Shown here: piece after piece, positions 42,844-52,540 of the stretch | Layout: every line of letters begins with the position of its first letter | How positions within the stretch are numbered: the first letter of the stretch is position 1 | Assembly: GCA_963734845.1 (NCBI GenBank) | Contig: CAVTIS010000018.1 | Coordinates: 248,001-312,000 of the forward strand | Source: JAKAVN01 sp963734845 | Lineage (GTDB): Bacteria; Desulfobacterota; Binatia; Binatales; Binataceae | Direction: 5' to 3' | Length of the DNA stretch: 64,000 nt | Made by a program: the position numbers and the translations under genes | Notes under the pieces: generated by a model | The model's input: the letters and a program-made list of their open reading frames with translations, nothing else | Database searches by the model: none | Told to the model about the DNA's origin: nothing

Positions 42844-45021
42844 GTGGACGCCACCATCGAAAAAAATATCGATCGGATGCTCGCCGACGCCCTCGGCGCC
42901 GGCCGCGCCGAACTATCGGAAATCGAATCCAAGCAAATTCTCGACGCGCTCGGAATCCCGGTCGCCATCGCGCATCGCGCGCAAAGCGCCGAGGAAGCGG
43001 CGGAACTGGCCGCGCGCGTGGGCTTCCCGGCCGCGCTCAAGGTGCTCTCGCCGCAGGCGGTCCACAAAAGCGAAGTCGGCGGCGTGGAGCTCGGCCTGGG
43101 TTCGCCCGCCGAGGTCAAGGCCGCCTTCGCGCGCATCCGCGACGGCCTCGCCGCGAAGCTTCCCGGCGCGCGCTTTGACGGCGTTGCGGTGCAGGCGATG
43201 GCGCCGCCGGGGCTCGAGCTGATTGCCGGGGTGATACGCGACGATCGTTTCGGCGCGCTTGTCATGGCTGGGCTGGGCGGCACGTTAGTCGAGATTTTCA
43301 AGGATACCGCGCTTCGGATCGCGCCGGTAACCGCCGCCGGCGCGCGCGCGATGCTCGGCGAATTGCGCGGCGCCGCGATGCTGCGCGGCGCCCGCGGCGG
43401 CGCGCCCGCCGACCTCAACGCGCTCGCCGGCCTCATCGCTACGATTTCCCAGTTCGCGGCCGCGCATCCCGAGGTGCGCGAGATGGACCTCAACCCGGTC
43501 GTCGCCTACGCCAGCGGAGTGCGCGTGCTCGACGCACGTATCCTGCTCGCGCCGCCCGTCGCGCACTCCCGGTCAACCGGCGATCCGCGCCACGCACAGC
43601 GAATCGAAAACCTGCGACGCGCCTTCGACGCGCGTGCGGTCGCGGTCATCGGCGACAAGCGGATGGGCGGTTACCTGTGGCTGCGCGCAATGTCCCGCTT
43701 CTCGCGCAAGCTCTACTCGGTGCAAATCGATCCCAACGAGATTCCCGGCATCGAGGCGATGGGCGTGACCAACTGCAAGAGCCTGGCCGAGGTGCCCGAG
43801 CCAGTCGACTACGCCATCAGCGCGGTGCCCCGCCAGATCGCGCCGCGCATTCTCAAGGATTGCGTCGCCGCCAGCGTCAAGGGCATCGGCTTCTTCACTT
43901 CTGGCTTCTCCGAGACCGGCGAGGAACTGGGCGTGAAGCTGGAGGGCGAGTTGCGCGCGACAGCTCTTGAGTCGGACATCGCACTGGTCGGTCCCAACTG
44001 CATGGGTCTGTACAATCCGTCGATCGGTTTGTGCAACTTTCCCGATCTCAACGCGGGCGAAGGCGGCGACGTCTGCTTCATCTCGCAAAGTGGCACCCAC
44101 AGTATCAATTTCTGCCTACAGGCGCCGATTCGCGACATCCGCATCAACAAGGCGGCTTCGATCGGCAATGTGCTGATGCTGGAGGCGGCCGACTTCCTCG
44201 ACCTGATGGCCGACGATCCGGCGACGCGCGCGATCGGAATGTACCTCGAGGGCGTACGCGACGGCCGCCGCTTCTTCGCGAGCTTAAGCCGCGCCGCCGC
44301 GCGCCATCCGGTGGTGGTATGGAAGGGCGGCACGACCGCGGCCGGCGCGCGCGCGACTTTTTCGCATACCGGCTCGCTAGCGACCGGCGGCGCGGTGTGG
44401 CGCGCCCTGATGGCGCAGAGCGGGGCGGTCTCGGTCGCGAGCCTGGACGCGATGCTCGACGCGATGGAACTGTTCGCGCGCGGGCGGCGCGTCGACGGCC
44501 GGGGGACGGGCCTGGTCGCGATGACCGGCGGGCAGTCGGTGGTGATAACCGACACCTTCGCCGCGGCCGGACTCGAGGTGCCGGTGCTTTCGGAAGCCTC
44601 GTACGCGGAGTTGAAAGGCTTCTTCAACATCATCGGCGGCAGCTATCGCAATCCCCTCGACGCCGGCGGGACGATCGGGACGGGGCACGACCAGGGCAAT
44701 CTCGATCGCATCCTCGACATCCTCGAACGCGACGCGGCGATCGACTCAATCGTTCTGGAGATCGGGACCGGACTGCGCGCCGCTCGCTGGCCCACCCACG
44801 AGGAAGAGCTGACCAGCCTGCTCGACCAGCTCGCCGAGTTCAACCGCCGCTCGCGCAAGGCCTTTGCCGTGATCCTGCATCCGGCGCACGTCGAGACGAT
44901 CGTCGCTCGCGCCAAAGAGCTGGCGCGCGGCCGCGGCCTGGTGGTGTTCGACAGCTTCGAGCGCGCAGCCGCCGCCTTCGCGGTCGCCGCCGAGTACTGG
45001 CAGGGCAGAGGCGACTCGTGA
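42844..45021 (+). CDS. acyl-CoA ligase, ADP-forming (acetyl-CoA synthetase type)
   Basis: A 725-residue two-part enzyme that interconverts an acyl-CoA, ADP and phosphate with the free acid, CoA and ATP. The ATP-grasp half is first: LGIPVAIAHRAQSAEEAAEL, KVLSPQAVHKSEVGGVELGL, MDLNPVVAYASGV (about residues 25-245). Then the CoA-binding fold (AVAVIGDKRMGGYLWLRAMS), the GPNCMGLYNP loop and the ligase domain with the catalytic His in FSHTGSLATGG. The grasp-then-CoA order is the swapped arrangement found in some fused enzymes. The substrate acid is unknown. I prefer the GTG at 42844 (MDATIEKNID); ATG-like starts upstream would add 32 residues of low quality. Confidence 0.9.
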   Translation: MDATIEKNIDRMLADALGAGRAELSEIESKQILDALGIPVAIAHRAQSAEEAAELAARVGFPAALKVLSPQAVHKSEVGGVELGLGSPAEVKAAFARIRDGLAAKLPGARFDGVAVQAMAPPGLELIAGVIRDDRFGALVMAGLGGTLVEIFKDTALRIAPVTAAGARAMLGELRGAAMLRGARGGAPADLNALAGLIATISQFAAAHPEVREMDLNPVVAYASGVRVLDARILLAPPVAHSRSTGDPRHAQRIENLRRAFDARAVAVIGDKRMGGYLWLRAMSRFSRKLYSVQIDPNEIPGIEAMGVTNCKSLAEVPEPVDYAISAVPRQIAPRILKDCVAASVKGIGFFTSGFSETGEELGVKLEGELRATALESDIALVGPNCMGLYNPSIGLCNFPDLNAGEGGDVCFISQSGTHSINFCLQAPIRDIRINKAASIGNVLMLEAADFLDLMADDPATRAIGMYLEGVRDGRRFFASLSRAAARHPVVVWKGGTTAAGARATFSHTGSLATGGAVWRALMAQSGAVSVASLDAMLDAMELFARGRRVDGRGTGLVAMTGGQSVVITDTFAAAGLEVPVLSEASYAELKGFFNIIGGSYRNPLDAGGTIGTGHDQGNLDRILDILERDAAIDSIVLEIGTGLRAARWPTHEEELTSLLDQLAEFNRRSRKAFAVILHPAHVETIVARAKELARGRGLVVFDSFERAAAAFAVAAEYWQGRGDS

Positions 45022-45333
45022 CGCGGGAGATTCTATTTTTCTGTCATCCTCGCCGTCTGGCCCCTTCTCCTTGTCCAAGGAGAGGGTAAGAGAGAGGTCT
45101 CCGGTGGCGGTTCCTAGCCATCCGTTGGAAGTGGCCGCAACGGAGTGAAACCGGCGAAATTCAGACTGACCTCTTCGGCCGCTCGCGATGCTCGCGGCGA
45201 TCTCTCCTCGGTCAAGAAAGGTAAAGAGAAGCGCCGCGCGAGAAACTTAGGACCGCGCTCGCAGCCTCGCTCGCTCACGATGACAGCAGAAAAGAGGCGT
45301 CGCGGTTTCTCCACCCATCGCGATCCTCCCCCC
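45022..45333. other. intergenic gap between convergent genes
   Basis: About 310 bases between the rightward ligase and the leftward lipoprotein gene. CTCCTTG-TC-CAAGGAG (45068-45083) is a short hairpin that may end transcription of one or both. TCTGTCATCC near the left end and GATGACAGCAGA near the right form a loose inverted pair, as in REP-like intergenic elements. No gene. Confidence 0.4.
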
Positions 45334-46653
45334 TCATCGCACCGGCGTGATCACCGCTAGCGCGCCGGTCGTGCCGTCGCCATCGAAAATCACCAGGTGA
45401 TTGGCGCCAGGCGCCCATCCGATCACCGCCACACCGCGCGCCGCGCCGCTCGCCAGCACGAATGCCTTGCGGTCGACGATCGAGAAGGTGACGATCTCGC
45501 GCGTCGGACCGTTGGCCCCCTGCGCATACAGTTGCAGCGCCAGTTCCGCGAAGCCGTGCGAGTAAACCATCGTGCTCGCCAGCATCATCGCCGGCGTGGT
45601 CGGTATTCCGAGCGTGTCGACGATGGTCTTGCCCTCTTTGGGAATGAAGCTCGCGATCTGCGCGGTCACCCGCTTGTCCGGCGACGCCGCCGCGGTCTGC
45701 GGATTCAGGTCGCGGTTGCCCAGCGCCATCACGATTCCCGAACCGGTATACGCCGCGGCGCTGGAGGAGACTGCGATAAGATCGCTCTTTGCGCTGTCGA
45801 TGGTATAGCGGAAAACCCCCGCGCTGTGCCCCCTCCCGCCCGGAGTCGAGTAGAGAAAGGCGGCGCTGCCCGGCGCCCAGCCCAGCACCCGGATCGGCCC
45901 GGCGGGAAGCACCTGGCGGCATCGCGCGGCGCGGCTGTCGAATAGCGACACGGCCGTACGCTCGTCGCCTTCGCCGACCGCAAAGCGCGCGTCGGGGCTG
46001 AAGGCCAGCGCCGAAGGTGGGCAGGCGAACTTCACCTGCTCGACCGTGACCGCGCCGAGCACGTGGACCAGGTAAAGTCCGCCTGCATCCGCTGGCGAAC
46101 CGCTGGAGTCGCCCGCCAGGCCGACCGCGATCGTATCGGGCGCCATCCAGGTCAGGCTCACCGCGTGAAAGTTGCCGTCGAAGGTCGCGACCGAGTTTTC
46201 ACCCGCGTCGCTGATAATGTAGCGGAGCACGATCTCTATCCGCCCGGGCATGGCCTCCGCTACGGCGAGCGTCAAGCCATTGGGGCTCGCGGCGAGGCCG
46301 ACAATTTTTCCGTTCGGCGCGCCGGGTCCGCCGTCGGCCGCGATCAGGTGCGCCTTTTTGTAGCCGCCGGCGCTGTTGAAGCCGAGCACCTCCGTGCGTC
46401 CGTGTAGCGTGCCGGCCAGTGCTAGCTCTTTGCCGCCTTGCAGCCACAGCGGCGGCTGACTGACGATCGGGGTGAACCCGGGCGGCGTCTCGACCAGAGC
46501 ATTGACCACGATCCCGGGCGTGAGATCCATCGTTGCCGTGTGCAAGATGACCGGCGGCGGAGGCTTCTCTTCGTGACCGAACATCGAGCAGCCGGCGGCG
46601 ACGAAGCTGAGGAGCGCGACCAGTGGAAGTGTGCGTGGCAGAGATCGATACAT
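45334..46653 (-). CDS. lipoprotein with beta-propeller-like repeats
   Basis: A 439-residue exported lipoprotein: LPLVALLSFVAAGC gives a lipobox with Cys22. The mature protein is beta-rich with repeated LAASPNGLTLAVAE, LAFSPDARFAVGEGDERTAV and IRVLGWAPGSAAFLYS motifs. These S-P-(N/D)-G and W-A-P-G repeats are those of WD40/TolB-like propellers. It probably sits at the inner face of the outer membrane. The substrate or partner is unknown. It is divergent from the SppA gene, with about 50 bases between the starts. Confidence 0.8.
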   Translation of the reverse strand: MYRSLPRTLPLVALLSFVAAGCSMFGHEEKPPPPVILHTATMDLTPGIVVNALVETPPGFTPIVSQPPLWLQGGKELALAGTLHGRTEVLGFNSAGGYKKAHLIAADGGPGAPNGKIVGLAASPNGLTLAVAEAMPGRIEIVLRYIISDAGENSVATFDGNFHAVSLTWMAPDTIAVGLAGDSSGSPADAGGLYLVHVLGAVTVEQVKFACPPSALAFSPDARFAVGEGDERTAVSLFDSRAARCRQVLPAGPIRVLGWAPGSAAFLYSTPGGRGHSAGVFRYTIDSAKSDLIAVSSSAAAYTGSGIVMALGNRDLNPQTAAASPDKRVTAQIASFIPKEGKTIVDTLGIPTTPAMMLASTMVYSHGFAELALQLYAQGANGPTREIVTFSIVDRKAFVLASGAARGVAVIGWAPGANHLVIFDGDGTTGALAVITPVR

Positions 46654-46705
46654 GGAAAAAGGCTAGTTTAGATATACGTCCGGGCCAAGTGTGAGGAAGC
46701 CGAAA

Positions 46706-48508
46706 ATGAGGATATCGATTGGTTCAATGCGGCGCGAGGTCAGGGCCGCAATCGTGGTCGCGCTGATCGCCGGTGCCGCCGCGTTAGCGCTACATTTTGG
46801 CCTGCGCGACACCGGAATCATGCTCGGCGTCATCGCGGTCGCGATCGCGGCCGCCTTCTATTTGCTGGTCATGCGGGCGGCGCAGATTCCGCGCGGCGCC
46901 GTGCTGACAGTCAAGCTCGCCGGCGCGATGCGCGAGATCACGCCGCGCTCGGCGCTGGACCAGTTGCGCGGCCATGGCGGCCCTGCGCTTTTCGATCTGC
47001 GCCAGGCCCTCGAGGGCGCCGCTCGCGATCCACGCATCAGCGCCGTCATTGTCAGGATCGCCGGGCTGGAAACCGGAGTCGCCACCGCCGATGAGCTGCA
47101 CGCCATGCTCCGCTCGCTCGTCCGCGCGGGCAAGCGCACCATCGCACTGCTCGAAGGCGACAGCGCCGGCGTGCGCGAATATCTAGTCGCCTGCGGCGCC
47201 GCCGAGATAGTAGCCAACCCCAACGCGCTGCTTACGATGCTCGGGGTGGCCGCGGGCGGAATCTTTTTGCGCGGCGCGATGGACAAGCTGCAGCTCGAGG
47301 CGCAAACCCTGCAATGGAAGGAGTACAAGGGTGCGGCCGAGACCTTCACGCGCGATCGGATGTCGCCCGAACTGCACGAGAGTCTCGAAGCGATCGTCAG
47401 CGATTGCAAGGAGGTGCTGGCGGCGCGAATCGCCGCCGCGCGCAGCCTCGCTCCCGAACGTGCCGCCGAGCTTGCGGGCAGCGGCTTCCTTAGCATGCGC
47501 GCGGCGGTCGAGGCCCGGCTCATCGACCGCGCCGGCTATATTGAAGACCTGCGCGCCGAGTTCGATCCCGACCACAAGGAGCGCGTGTTCGTCGGTCTCG
47601 CGCGCTACCTGCGCCGCGTCGCCTATGCGCGCCGGCCCGGCCGCGACGCGCGGCTCGCCCTGATTCATGGAGTCGGCCCGGTGGTCGCCGGCGAGCCGCC
47701 CGCGGCCGGAGATTTTCTAAGCGGTGAGGCGGTCGCCGCGCAATTCCATCGCGCCGCAGCCGACAAGAGCGTCCGCGCGATCGTCTTCCGGGTCAATTCG
47801 CCGGGCGGCTCGGCGCTCGGTTCGGACCTGGTCTGGCGCGCACTCGCCGACGCACGGCAGCGCGGCAAGCCGGTGGTGGTCTCGATGGGCGACGTGGCCG
47901 GGTCAGGCGGCTACTACGTCGCGATGGGCGCGGACCGGATCGTCGCCGGTCCGGCCACGATCACCGGCTCGATCGGCGTGGTCTATGCGCGCTTCAATGC
48001 GAGCAAGGCGCTGGCGAATCTGGGCGTGGCGATGGAATACGTCAAGAGCGACCAGATAAGCGACGCGCTTTCGATGTCGCGCGCGCTCAGTCCCGCCGAA
48101 CTCGGCCAACTCAACGACGCGGTCGGCGAACTCTACGCCAACTTCACCGCCAAGGTCGCTGAGGGGCGCGGCTTGGACCCTGCGCAGACGGAGGCGATGG
48201 CGCGCGGTCGGGTCTGGAGCGGCGTTGCGGCCCAGCGCGGTGGACTGATCGACGAGCTCGGCGGGCTTGAAGCGGCGATCGAAATTGCGCGCGCGCGCGC
48301 CGGAATCAAGGACGGCGAGCGTCACGAGCTGGTGCTCTATCCGGCGCGCGGAGTACTCGCGAGCATCCGCACGATGACCGCGTCGGCGCAGGTACCGTGG
48401 GGAATCGGATTGGCGGCGGAGACGCTCGGAGTGCCGCGGCGATGGACGCCGGCGATGCTAGGTTTGCTGGTGCGCGGCGGTGCGCTGCTGCTCTGCCCGT
48501 TTTTCTGA
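46706..48508 (+). CDS. sppA: signal peptide peptidase SppA (67-kDa type)
   Basis: A roughly 600-residue serine protease of family S49 that degrades leftover signal peptides in the membrane. Two membrane helices lie at the N-terminus (IVVALIAGAAALALHFGL, GVIAVAIAAAFYLLVM). Two S49 domains follow. The first carries the catalytic Lys (WKEYKGAAETF, Lys208) and the second the catalytic Ser (GDVAGSGGYYVAMG, Ser400), as in the E. coli enzyme where the dyad is split between halves. I use the ATG at 46706; GTG at 46691 adds five residues. Divergent from a lipoprotein gene, which suits its role. Confidence 0.95.
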   Translation: MRISIGSMRREVRAAIVVALIAGAAALALHFGLRDTGIMLGVIAVAIAAAFYLLVMRAAQIPRGAVLTVKLAGAMREITPRSALDQLRGHGGPALFDLRQALEGAARDPRISAVIVRIAGLETGVATADELHAMLRSLVRAGKRTIALLEGDSAGVREYLVACGAAEIVANPNALLTMLGVAAGGIFLRGAMDKLQLEAQTLQWKEYKGAAETFTRDRMSPELHESLEAIVSDCKEVLAARIAAARSLAPERAAELAGSGFLSMRAAVEARLIDRAGYIEDLRAEFDPDHKERVFVGLARYLRRVAYARRPGRDARLALIHGVGPVVAGEPPAAGDFLSGEAVAAQFHRAAADKSVRAIVFRVNSPGGSALGSDLVWRALADARQRGKPVVVSMGDVAGSGGYYVAMGADRIVAGPATITGSIGVVYARFNASKALANLGVAMEYVKSDQISDALSMSRALSPAELGQLNDAVGELYANFTAKVAEGRGLDPAQTEAMARGRVWSGVAAQRGGLIDELGGLEAAIEIARARAGIKDGERHELVLYPARGVLASIRTMTASAQVPWGIGLAAETLGVPRRWTPAMLGLLVRGGALLLCPFF

Positions 48509-48529
48509 TCCGCGGGTGCGCCGCCACGT

Positions 48530-49579
48530 TCAGCGGATGAAGCGGTCCCAGGGATAGTTGGTGCGTTTCACGGGCGCGAGAGCACCGTAGCCGAGCGCCG
48601 CGTCCGCTGCACGCCCGACGATTTCGTCGAGCCGCGCAATCCCCTTGCGCAAGCAGTACGCTTCCAGCCCCGCGAGCATCTCAACGATAACTCCCGGGCC
48701 GCGCAACAGCACGGCGCTCGCCACCTCCACGCCGCGCGCGCCGCTCAGGAGAGCCCGGATAACGTCGTCGCCGGCACGCACGCCGTTGGTGGCGAGCAGC
48801 GGAGTCGTCTGCGGCAACGCCTTGAAGCATTTGCTGATCCAGTACAGCGTCAACGGCAGCGCCCATCGCCCGCCGATCGCACCCGCCGACCCGAGAATCG
48901 GCTGCATCGTTTCGATATCCGGCATGAAACCCTGGAAGCGGCCCATCAGGACCAGCATGTCGGCGCCGGCCGCGATCGCCCGCTCCGCCAGCGCCAGCGG
49001 ATCGCCGCTCTGCGCGGTCAGCTTCACCGTGAGCGGAACCGTGGTCGCGGAGCGCACCGCCGCTACGTAATCATGCACCGCCTCGGCGTTGGCGAGCTGA
49101 CGTACCGCGCCGGCGACGGCCTCGCGCCCATGCGGCGCACTCAAATTGAGCTCGATCCATCGCAGGCCCGCGGCCTCCATCGCGGCCGCGATCCGCGCCG
49201 CCGGCGCGGCGTCGGCAACCGTGATACTGCCCACGACAAAGGCGTCATGTGTGCGCGCCTCGGCGTCCGCGCGCGCCAGCATCGCGATCCACTCGCTGAG
49301 CGGCGTCTGCGCCAGCCCTGAACGGCAGAACAGCGAGGCCTCCAGTCCCGCCCGCTTCCACGACGCAACTGCCCAGTCGGAATCGAGCATCACGTATTCC
49401 GCGATGTCGAGTTGGCGCGCCGCGCCGGGCGCTTCGTTGACCGACTTCGCGACTACTGCGCCGGCACCCGCTTTCAGTGCGGCGCGGATTCCTCCGAGCG
49501 TCATCGTGAACTCCGAGGATGCGCAGATGATCGGGTTCTTGAGCTGGATAGGGCCGAGGTCGGCACCAAGGTCGGTCAT
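48530..49579 (-). CDS. dihydroorotate/dihydropyrimidine dehydrogenase-like FMN protein
   Basis: A 349-residue TIM-barrel protein of the DHOD family. PIICASSEFTMTLGGIRAAL, GAGAVVAKSVNE and LTVKLTAQSGD are the FMN-binding elements, and GAIGGRWALPLTLYWISK with TNGVRAGDDVIRALLSGARG is the phosphate-binding end typical of the dihydropyrimidine-dehydrogenase/PreA branch. The usual NLSCPHG active-site loop reads NLSAPHG, and the catalytic Cys of the downstream loop is also absent, so the substrate is probably not a pyrimidine. It is divergent from the aromatic operon that begins at 49765. Confidence 0.8.
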   Translation of the reverse strand: MTDLGADLGPIQLKNPIICASSEFTMTLGGIRAALKAGAGAVVAKSVNEAPGAARQLDIAEYVMLDSDWAVASWKRAGLEASLFCRSGLAQTPLSEWIAMLARADAEARTHDAFVVGSITVADAAPAARIAAAMEAAGLRWIELNLSAPHGREAVAGAVRQLANAEAVHDYVAAVRSATTVPLTVKLTAQSGDPLALAERAIAAGADMLVLMGRFQGFMPDIETMQPILGSAGAIGGRWALPLTLYWISKCFKALPQTTPLLATNGVRAGDDVIRALLSGARGVEVASAVLLRGPGVIVEMLAGLEAYCLRKGIARLDEIVGRAADAALGYGALAPVKRTNYPWDRFIR

Positions 49580-49764
49580 GAGATCCTATGTCCGCGGCTC
49601 CGGTAGCGGACGCGCGCTTGAGCAAACGATGCGCCGCGGGGCTATAGCGAGTCAAACCGCAGGTGCCGCGGCGGGTCAGCATAGCGGTCGCGCGAGCGCC
49701 GCAGACCAGCCTTGACAGCGCTCGATGCGCGGTCGTAAATGGCGAATGACGGACGCCGATTGAA

Positions 49765-50121
49765 ATGAGCGCACGCGACGCCAACCTCTTCCAAATCTGC
49801 CGCCTACTCTATGACTTGCGCAGCCCCGCCAATCGCGAAGCGGTTCGCGCCGACGCGCAGGCATACTACCGCCGTTACGCGATCGGCAGTCGCGGTATGC
49901 GTCTCCTGCTAGACCGCGACTGGCAGGGCCTGGTCGACGCAGGCGTCACCGTCTATCTGCTCACCAAGCTGGGCGCCGCGCTGGGCGTCAGCCTGCTCGA
50001 GATGGGCGCCGCGATGCGCGGGATGAGCGGCGAGGAGTTCCGCCACTTCATCGAGGAGCAGAACCAGCGCAATCTCCCGCTGGCGCTGCTCCCCGGCGAC
50101 ACGTTGCCGGGGAAGCCGTAG
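49765..50121 (+). CDS. LigA-type extradiol dioxygenase small subunit
   Basis: A 118-residue helical protein of the LigA family, the alpha subunit of protocatechuate 4,5-dioxygenase-like enzymes. The pattern NLFQICRLLYDLRSPANREA, then GLVDAGVTVYLLTKLGAALG and GMSGEEFRHFIEEQNQRN fits the family throughout. It helps form the active-site lid of the LigB subunit, whose gene follows 12 bases later. Likely the first gene of an operon with LigB, an HpaB-like monooxygenase and an LLM oxidoreductase. Confidence 0.88.
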   Translation: MSARDANLFQICRLLYDLRSPANREAVRADAQAYYRRYAIGSRGMRLLLDRDWQGLVDAGVTVYLLTKLGAALGVSLLEMGAAMRGMSGEEFRHFIEEQNQRNLPLALLPGDTLPGKP

Positions 50122-50133
50122 GAGCGCGGCGCG

Positions 50134-50961
50134 ATGGCGAAGGTCGTGGCGGGACTGGGATGCTCGCACGCCCCTTCGATCGCGCATGCGTATGACGCCG
50201 GTGCGTCGCGCGATCCGGGAATGACGCCGCTGTTCGACGCGTTCGCGCAGGCCGCGCGATGGCTGGCCGAGCGGCGTCCCGATGCGCTGGTGGTGATCTA
50301 CAACGACCACGTGGACAATTATTTCTTCGACGCCTGGCCGACCTTCGCGATCGGCATCGCGGATGATTTCCAGATCGCCGACGAAGGGTGGGGGCCGCGG
50401 CGCTTTGCCGCCGTGCCCGGCCATCGCGCGCTCGCCCGTCACATCGCGGCGCAGTTGCTCGGCCGCGGCATCGACTTGATGACCTCGCATCGGATGGAGC
50501 TCGACCACGGATTTCTCTCGCCGATGCCGATGGTTGACGAAGGCTGGCGCGTGCCGGTCGTGCCGATGACGATCAACGTGGTGCTCGACCCGCTGCCGAC
50601 ACCCGCGCGATGCTGGACGCTGGGCGCGGCGGTGGGCGCGGCGATCGAATCCTATCCGGAAGACCTGCGGGTCGCGGTGATCGGCACCGGCGGCCTGTCG
50701 CATCAACTGACCGGCCCCGACTTCGGCAAGGTGTTTGCCCATTGGGACCGCGAGTTCCTCACCCTGCTCGACCATGCGCCGCAAAGCCTCGTGCGCTATA
50801 CGATGGCCGATTTCGCGCACCTGGGCGGCGAGCATTCGATCGAAGTCGTGCAGTGGCTGGCGATGCGCGCAGCGCTGCCCGAGCCGAGCCGGATGGAATT
50901 CGAGTATTACTATCCGTTCGGTCTGATGGGCTACGCGATCGCGGCCTTTCGTCCATCGTAG
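50134..50961 (+). CDS. LigB-type extradiol ring-cleavage dioxygenase
   Basis: A 275-residue class III extradiol dioxygenase, which splits catechol-type rings next to the hydroxyls with Fe(II). The iron ligands are visible: His12 (LGCSHAPS), His59 (VVIYNDHVDNYF) and a Glu near the end (GGEHSIEVVQW, Glu233 or Glu237). The general base His190 is in TGGLSHQLTG. GFLSPMPMV and VVPMTINVV are core strands. With the adjacent LigA subunit it makes an AB-type enzyme like protocatechuate 4,5-dioxygenase; the exact catechol is not predictable. Confidence 0.93.
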   Translation: MAKVVAGLGCSHAPSIAHAYDAGASRDPGMTPLFDAFAQAARWLAERRPDALVVIYNDHVDNYFFDAWPTFAIGIADDFQIADEGWGPRRFAAVPGHRALARHIAAQLLGRGIDLMTSHRMELDHGFLSPMPMVDEGWRVPVVPMTINVVLDPLPTPARCWTLGAAVGAAIESYPEDLRVAVIGTGGLSHQLTGPDFGKVFAHWDREFLTLLDHAPQSLVRYTMADFAHLGGEHSIEVVQWLAMRAALPEPSRMEFEYYYPFGLMGYAIAAFRPS

Positions 50962-51031
50962 GCGAATCCGGCGCGCGCCGCGGGTTGCATCAGGCCCCGG
51001 GGCAACAGACTCGCGGCTAAAGGAGATCGCG

Positions 51032-52513
51032 ATGGGGATCAGGACCGGACGCCAGTTTCTCGACTCACTGCGCGACGATCGGCAGATCTGGCTCGACGGC
51101 GCGCGGGTCGGCGATGTCGTGGCCCATCCGCGCCTCGGTCCGGCGGCCCGCACGCTCGCCGAACTTTACGATTTGCAGCATCGCGCCGACCTGGTTGAGC
51201 AGCTCACCTGCCGCTCGCCCGCCACCGGCGATCGCATGGGACTCACGTTCATCGAACCCGCTTCGGAGAGCGATCTGGTGCGGCGGCGCGCGGCGGTGAA
51301 GACGTGGATGGACTGGTGCGGTGGAATGATGGGCCGCACGCCCGATTTCATGAACATCCACATCACCGGGTTCGGCTCGGCGCACGAATATTTCGCTCGC
51401 GGCGGTAAGCAATTCGGGCGCAACATCCGCGCCTACTACGAGTTCCTGCGCGAACGCGACCTCTGCCTGACCCACACGCTGCTGAGCCCCACCGTTGACA
51501 AGTCGAAGCCCGTGCAAAGCCAGCCGCCCGGCGTCGCGGCGGCGATCGTCAAGGAGACCGATGCGGGAATCGTGGTCAACGGCGCGCGTTCGGTCGCGAC
51601 GCTCGCGCCGTTTGCCAACGAGATCGCGGTCTTTCCATCGACCTACCTGCAGAACTCGGAGGAGGCGCGGCCGTACGCGTTCGCGTTCTGCGTCCCGGTG
51701 GCGACCCCAGGTCTGCGCTTCATCTGCCGGCCCTCTCTGACCGAAATTGCCGGCCCGCCCGGCGACCATCCGTTCTCGTCGCGGATGGACGAGATGGATT
51801 GCGTCGCAATTTTCGATCATGTGATGGTGCCGTGGGAGCGGGTGTTTGTGGCGCGCGACGTCGCGCTGGTCAATGGCCTCTTCGTCGAGACCGGATGCAT
51901 GAATCAGATCATGCATCAGTTTGCGATCAAGAACTTGGCCAAGGCCGAGTTCCTGCTGGGCGTGGCGCTCAATATGTGCGATGTGGTGAACTCGCGCGCC
52001 GACAACGTGCAGAACCTGCTCGCGGAGATGATCAACACGGTCGAACTGGTGCGCGCGGCGATCCGCGCCGCTGAGGTCGACCATGTGCCCGGCCCGGCCG
52101 GCACCGTGCTGCCCAACGCCGAGCCGCTGTGGACCGTGCGTTTGCTGTTCCCGCAACTTTATCCGCGCCTGGTCGAAATCGTGCAGATGCTCGGGTCGAG
52201 CAACCTGGTGATGATGCCGTCGCTGGCGGAGTTCGCGGGCGAGCGGGCCGACGATGTCGCGCTCTATTGCCAGGGAGTCGGCGTCTCGGCCGAGCAGCGT
52301 GTGCGGCTCTTTCGCCTGGCGTGGGACGTGTCGTGTTCGTCGTTCGCCGGCCGCCAGACGCTCTACGAGCGCTTTTTCTCGGGCGATCCATGGCGCCTTG
52401 GCATGGCGCGCTACCAAGGCTATACGCTGAAGGAATCGCTCAAACAACGCGTCTGGGATTTCATCGCGCGCGCCGGCAATGCCCCCGACGCCGACGATAC
52501 AAAACGCGACTAA
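51032..52513 (+). CDS. HpaB-like flavin-dependent aromatic hydroxylase
   Basis: A 493-residue protein of the 4-hydroxyphenylacetate 3-monooxygenase large-component family. It shows the N-terminal RTGRQFLDSLRDDRQIWLDG, WMDWCGGMMGRTPDFMNIHI, LTHTLLSPTVDKSKP and GIVVNGARSVATLAPFANEI, and near the end GSSNLVMMPSLAEF. It should add a hydroxyl to a phenol using reduced FAD and O2. The reductase (HpaC type) is not in the window. Following LigAB it probably makes the catechol they cleave. The gap to LigB is 70 bases and has a good AAGGAG site. Confidence 0.92.
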   Translation: MGIRTGRQFLDSLRDDRQIWLDGARVGDVVAHPRLGPAARTLAELYDLQHRADLVEQLTCRSPATGDRMGLTFIEPASESDLVRRRAAVKTWMDWCGGMMGRTPDFMNIHITGFGSAHEYFARGGKQFGRNIRAYYEFLRERDLCLTHTLLSPTVDKSKPVQSQPPGVAAAIVKETDAGIVVNGARSVATLAPFANEIAVFPSTYLQNSEEARPYAFAFCVPVATPGLRFICRPSLTEIAGPPGDHPFSSRMDEMDCVAIFDHVMVPWERVFVARDVALVNGLFVETGCMNQIMHQFAIKNLAKAEFLLGVALNMCDVVNSRADNVQNLLAEMINTVELVRAAIRAAEVDHVPGPAGTVLPNAEPLWTVRLLFPQLYPRLVEIVQMLGSSNLVMMPSLAEFAGERADDVALYCQGVGVSAEQRVRLFRLAWDVSCSSFAGRQTLYERFFSGDPWRLGMARYQGYTLKESLKQRVWDFIARAGNAPDADDTKRD

Positions 52514-52540
52514 CGCGTTCGCGGCGCGAGGAAACTCACG

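Noticed and set aside
49909..51153. Minus-strand frame of 414 residues opposite the LigA/LigB genes
   Set aside because: Shadow frame with Arg/His-rich composition; the LigAB genes on the plus strand carry iron ligands.
51065..52447. Minus-strand frame of 460 residues opposite the HpaB-like gene
   Set aside because: Caused by GC-rich codon bias; rich in His/Arg and without domain pattern, while the plus-strand gene is clear.
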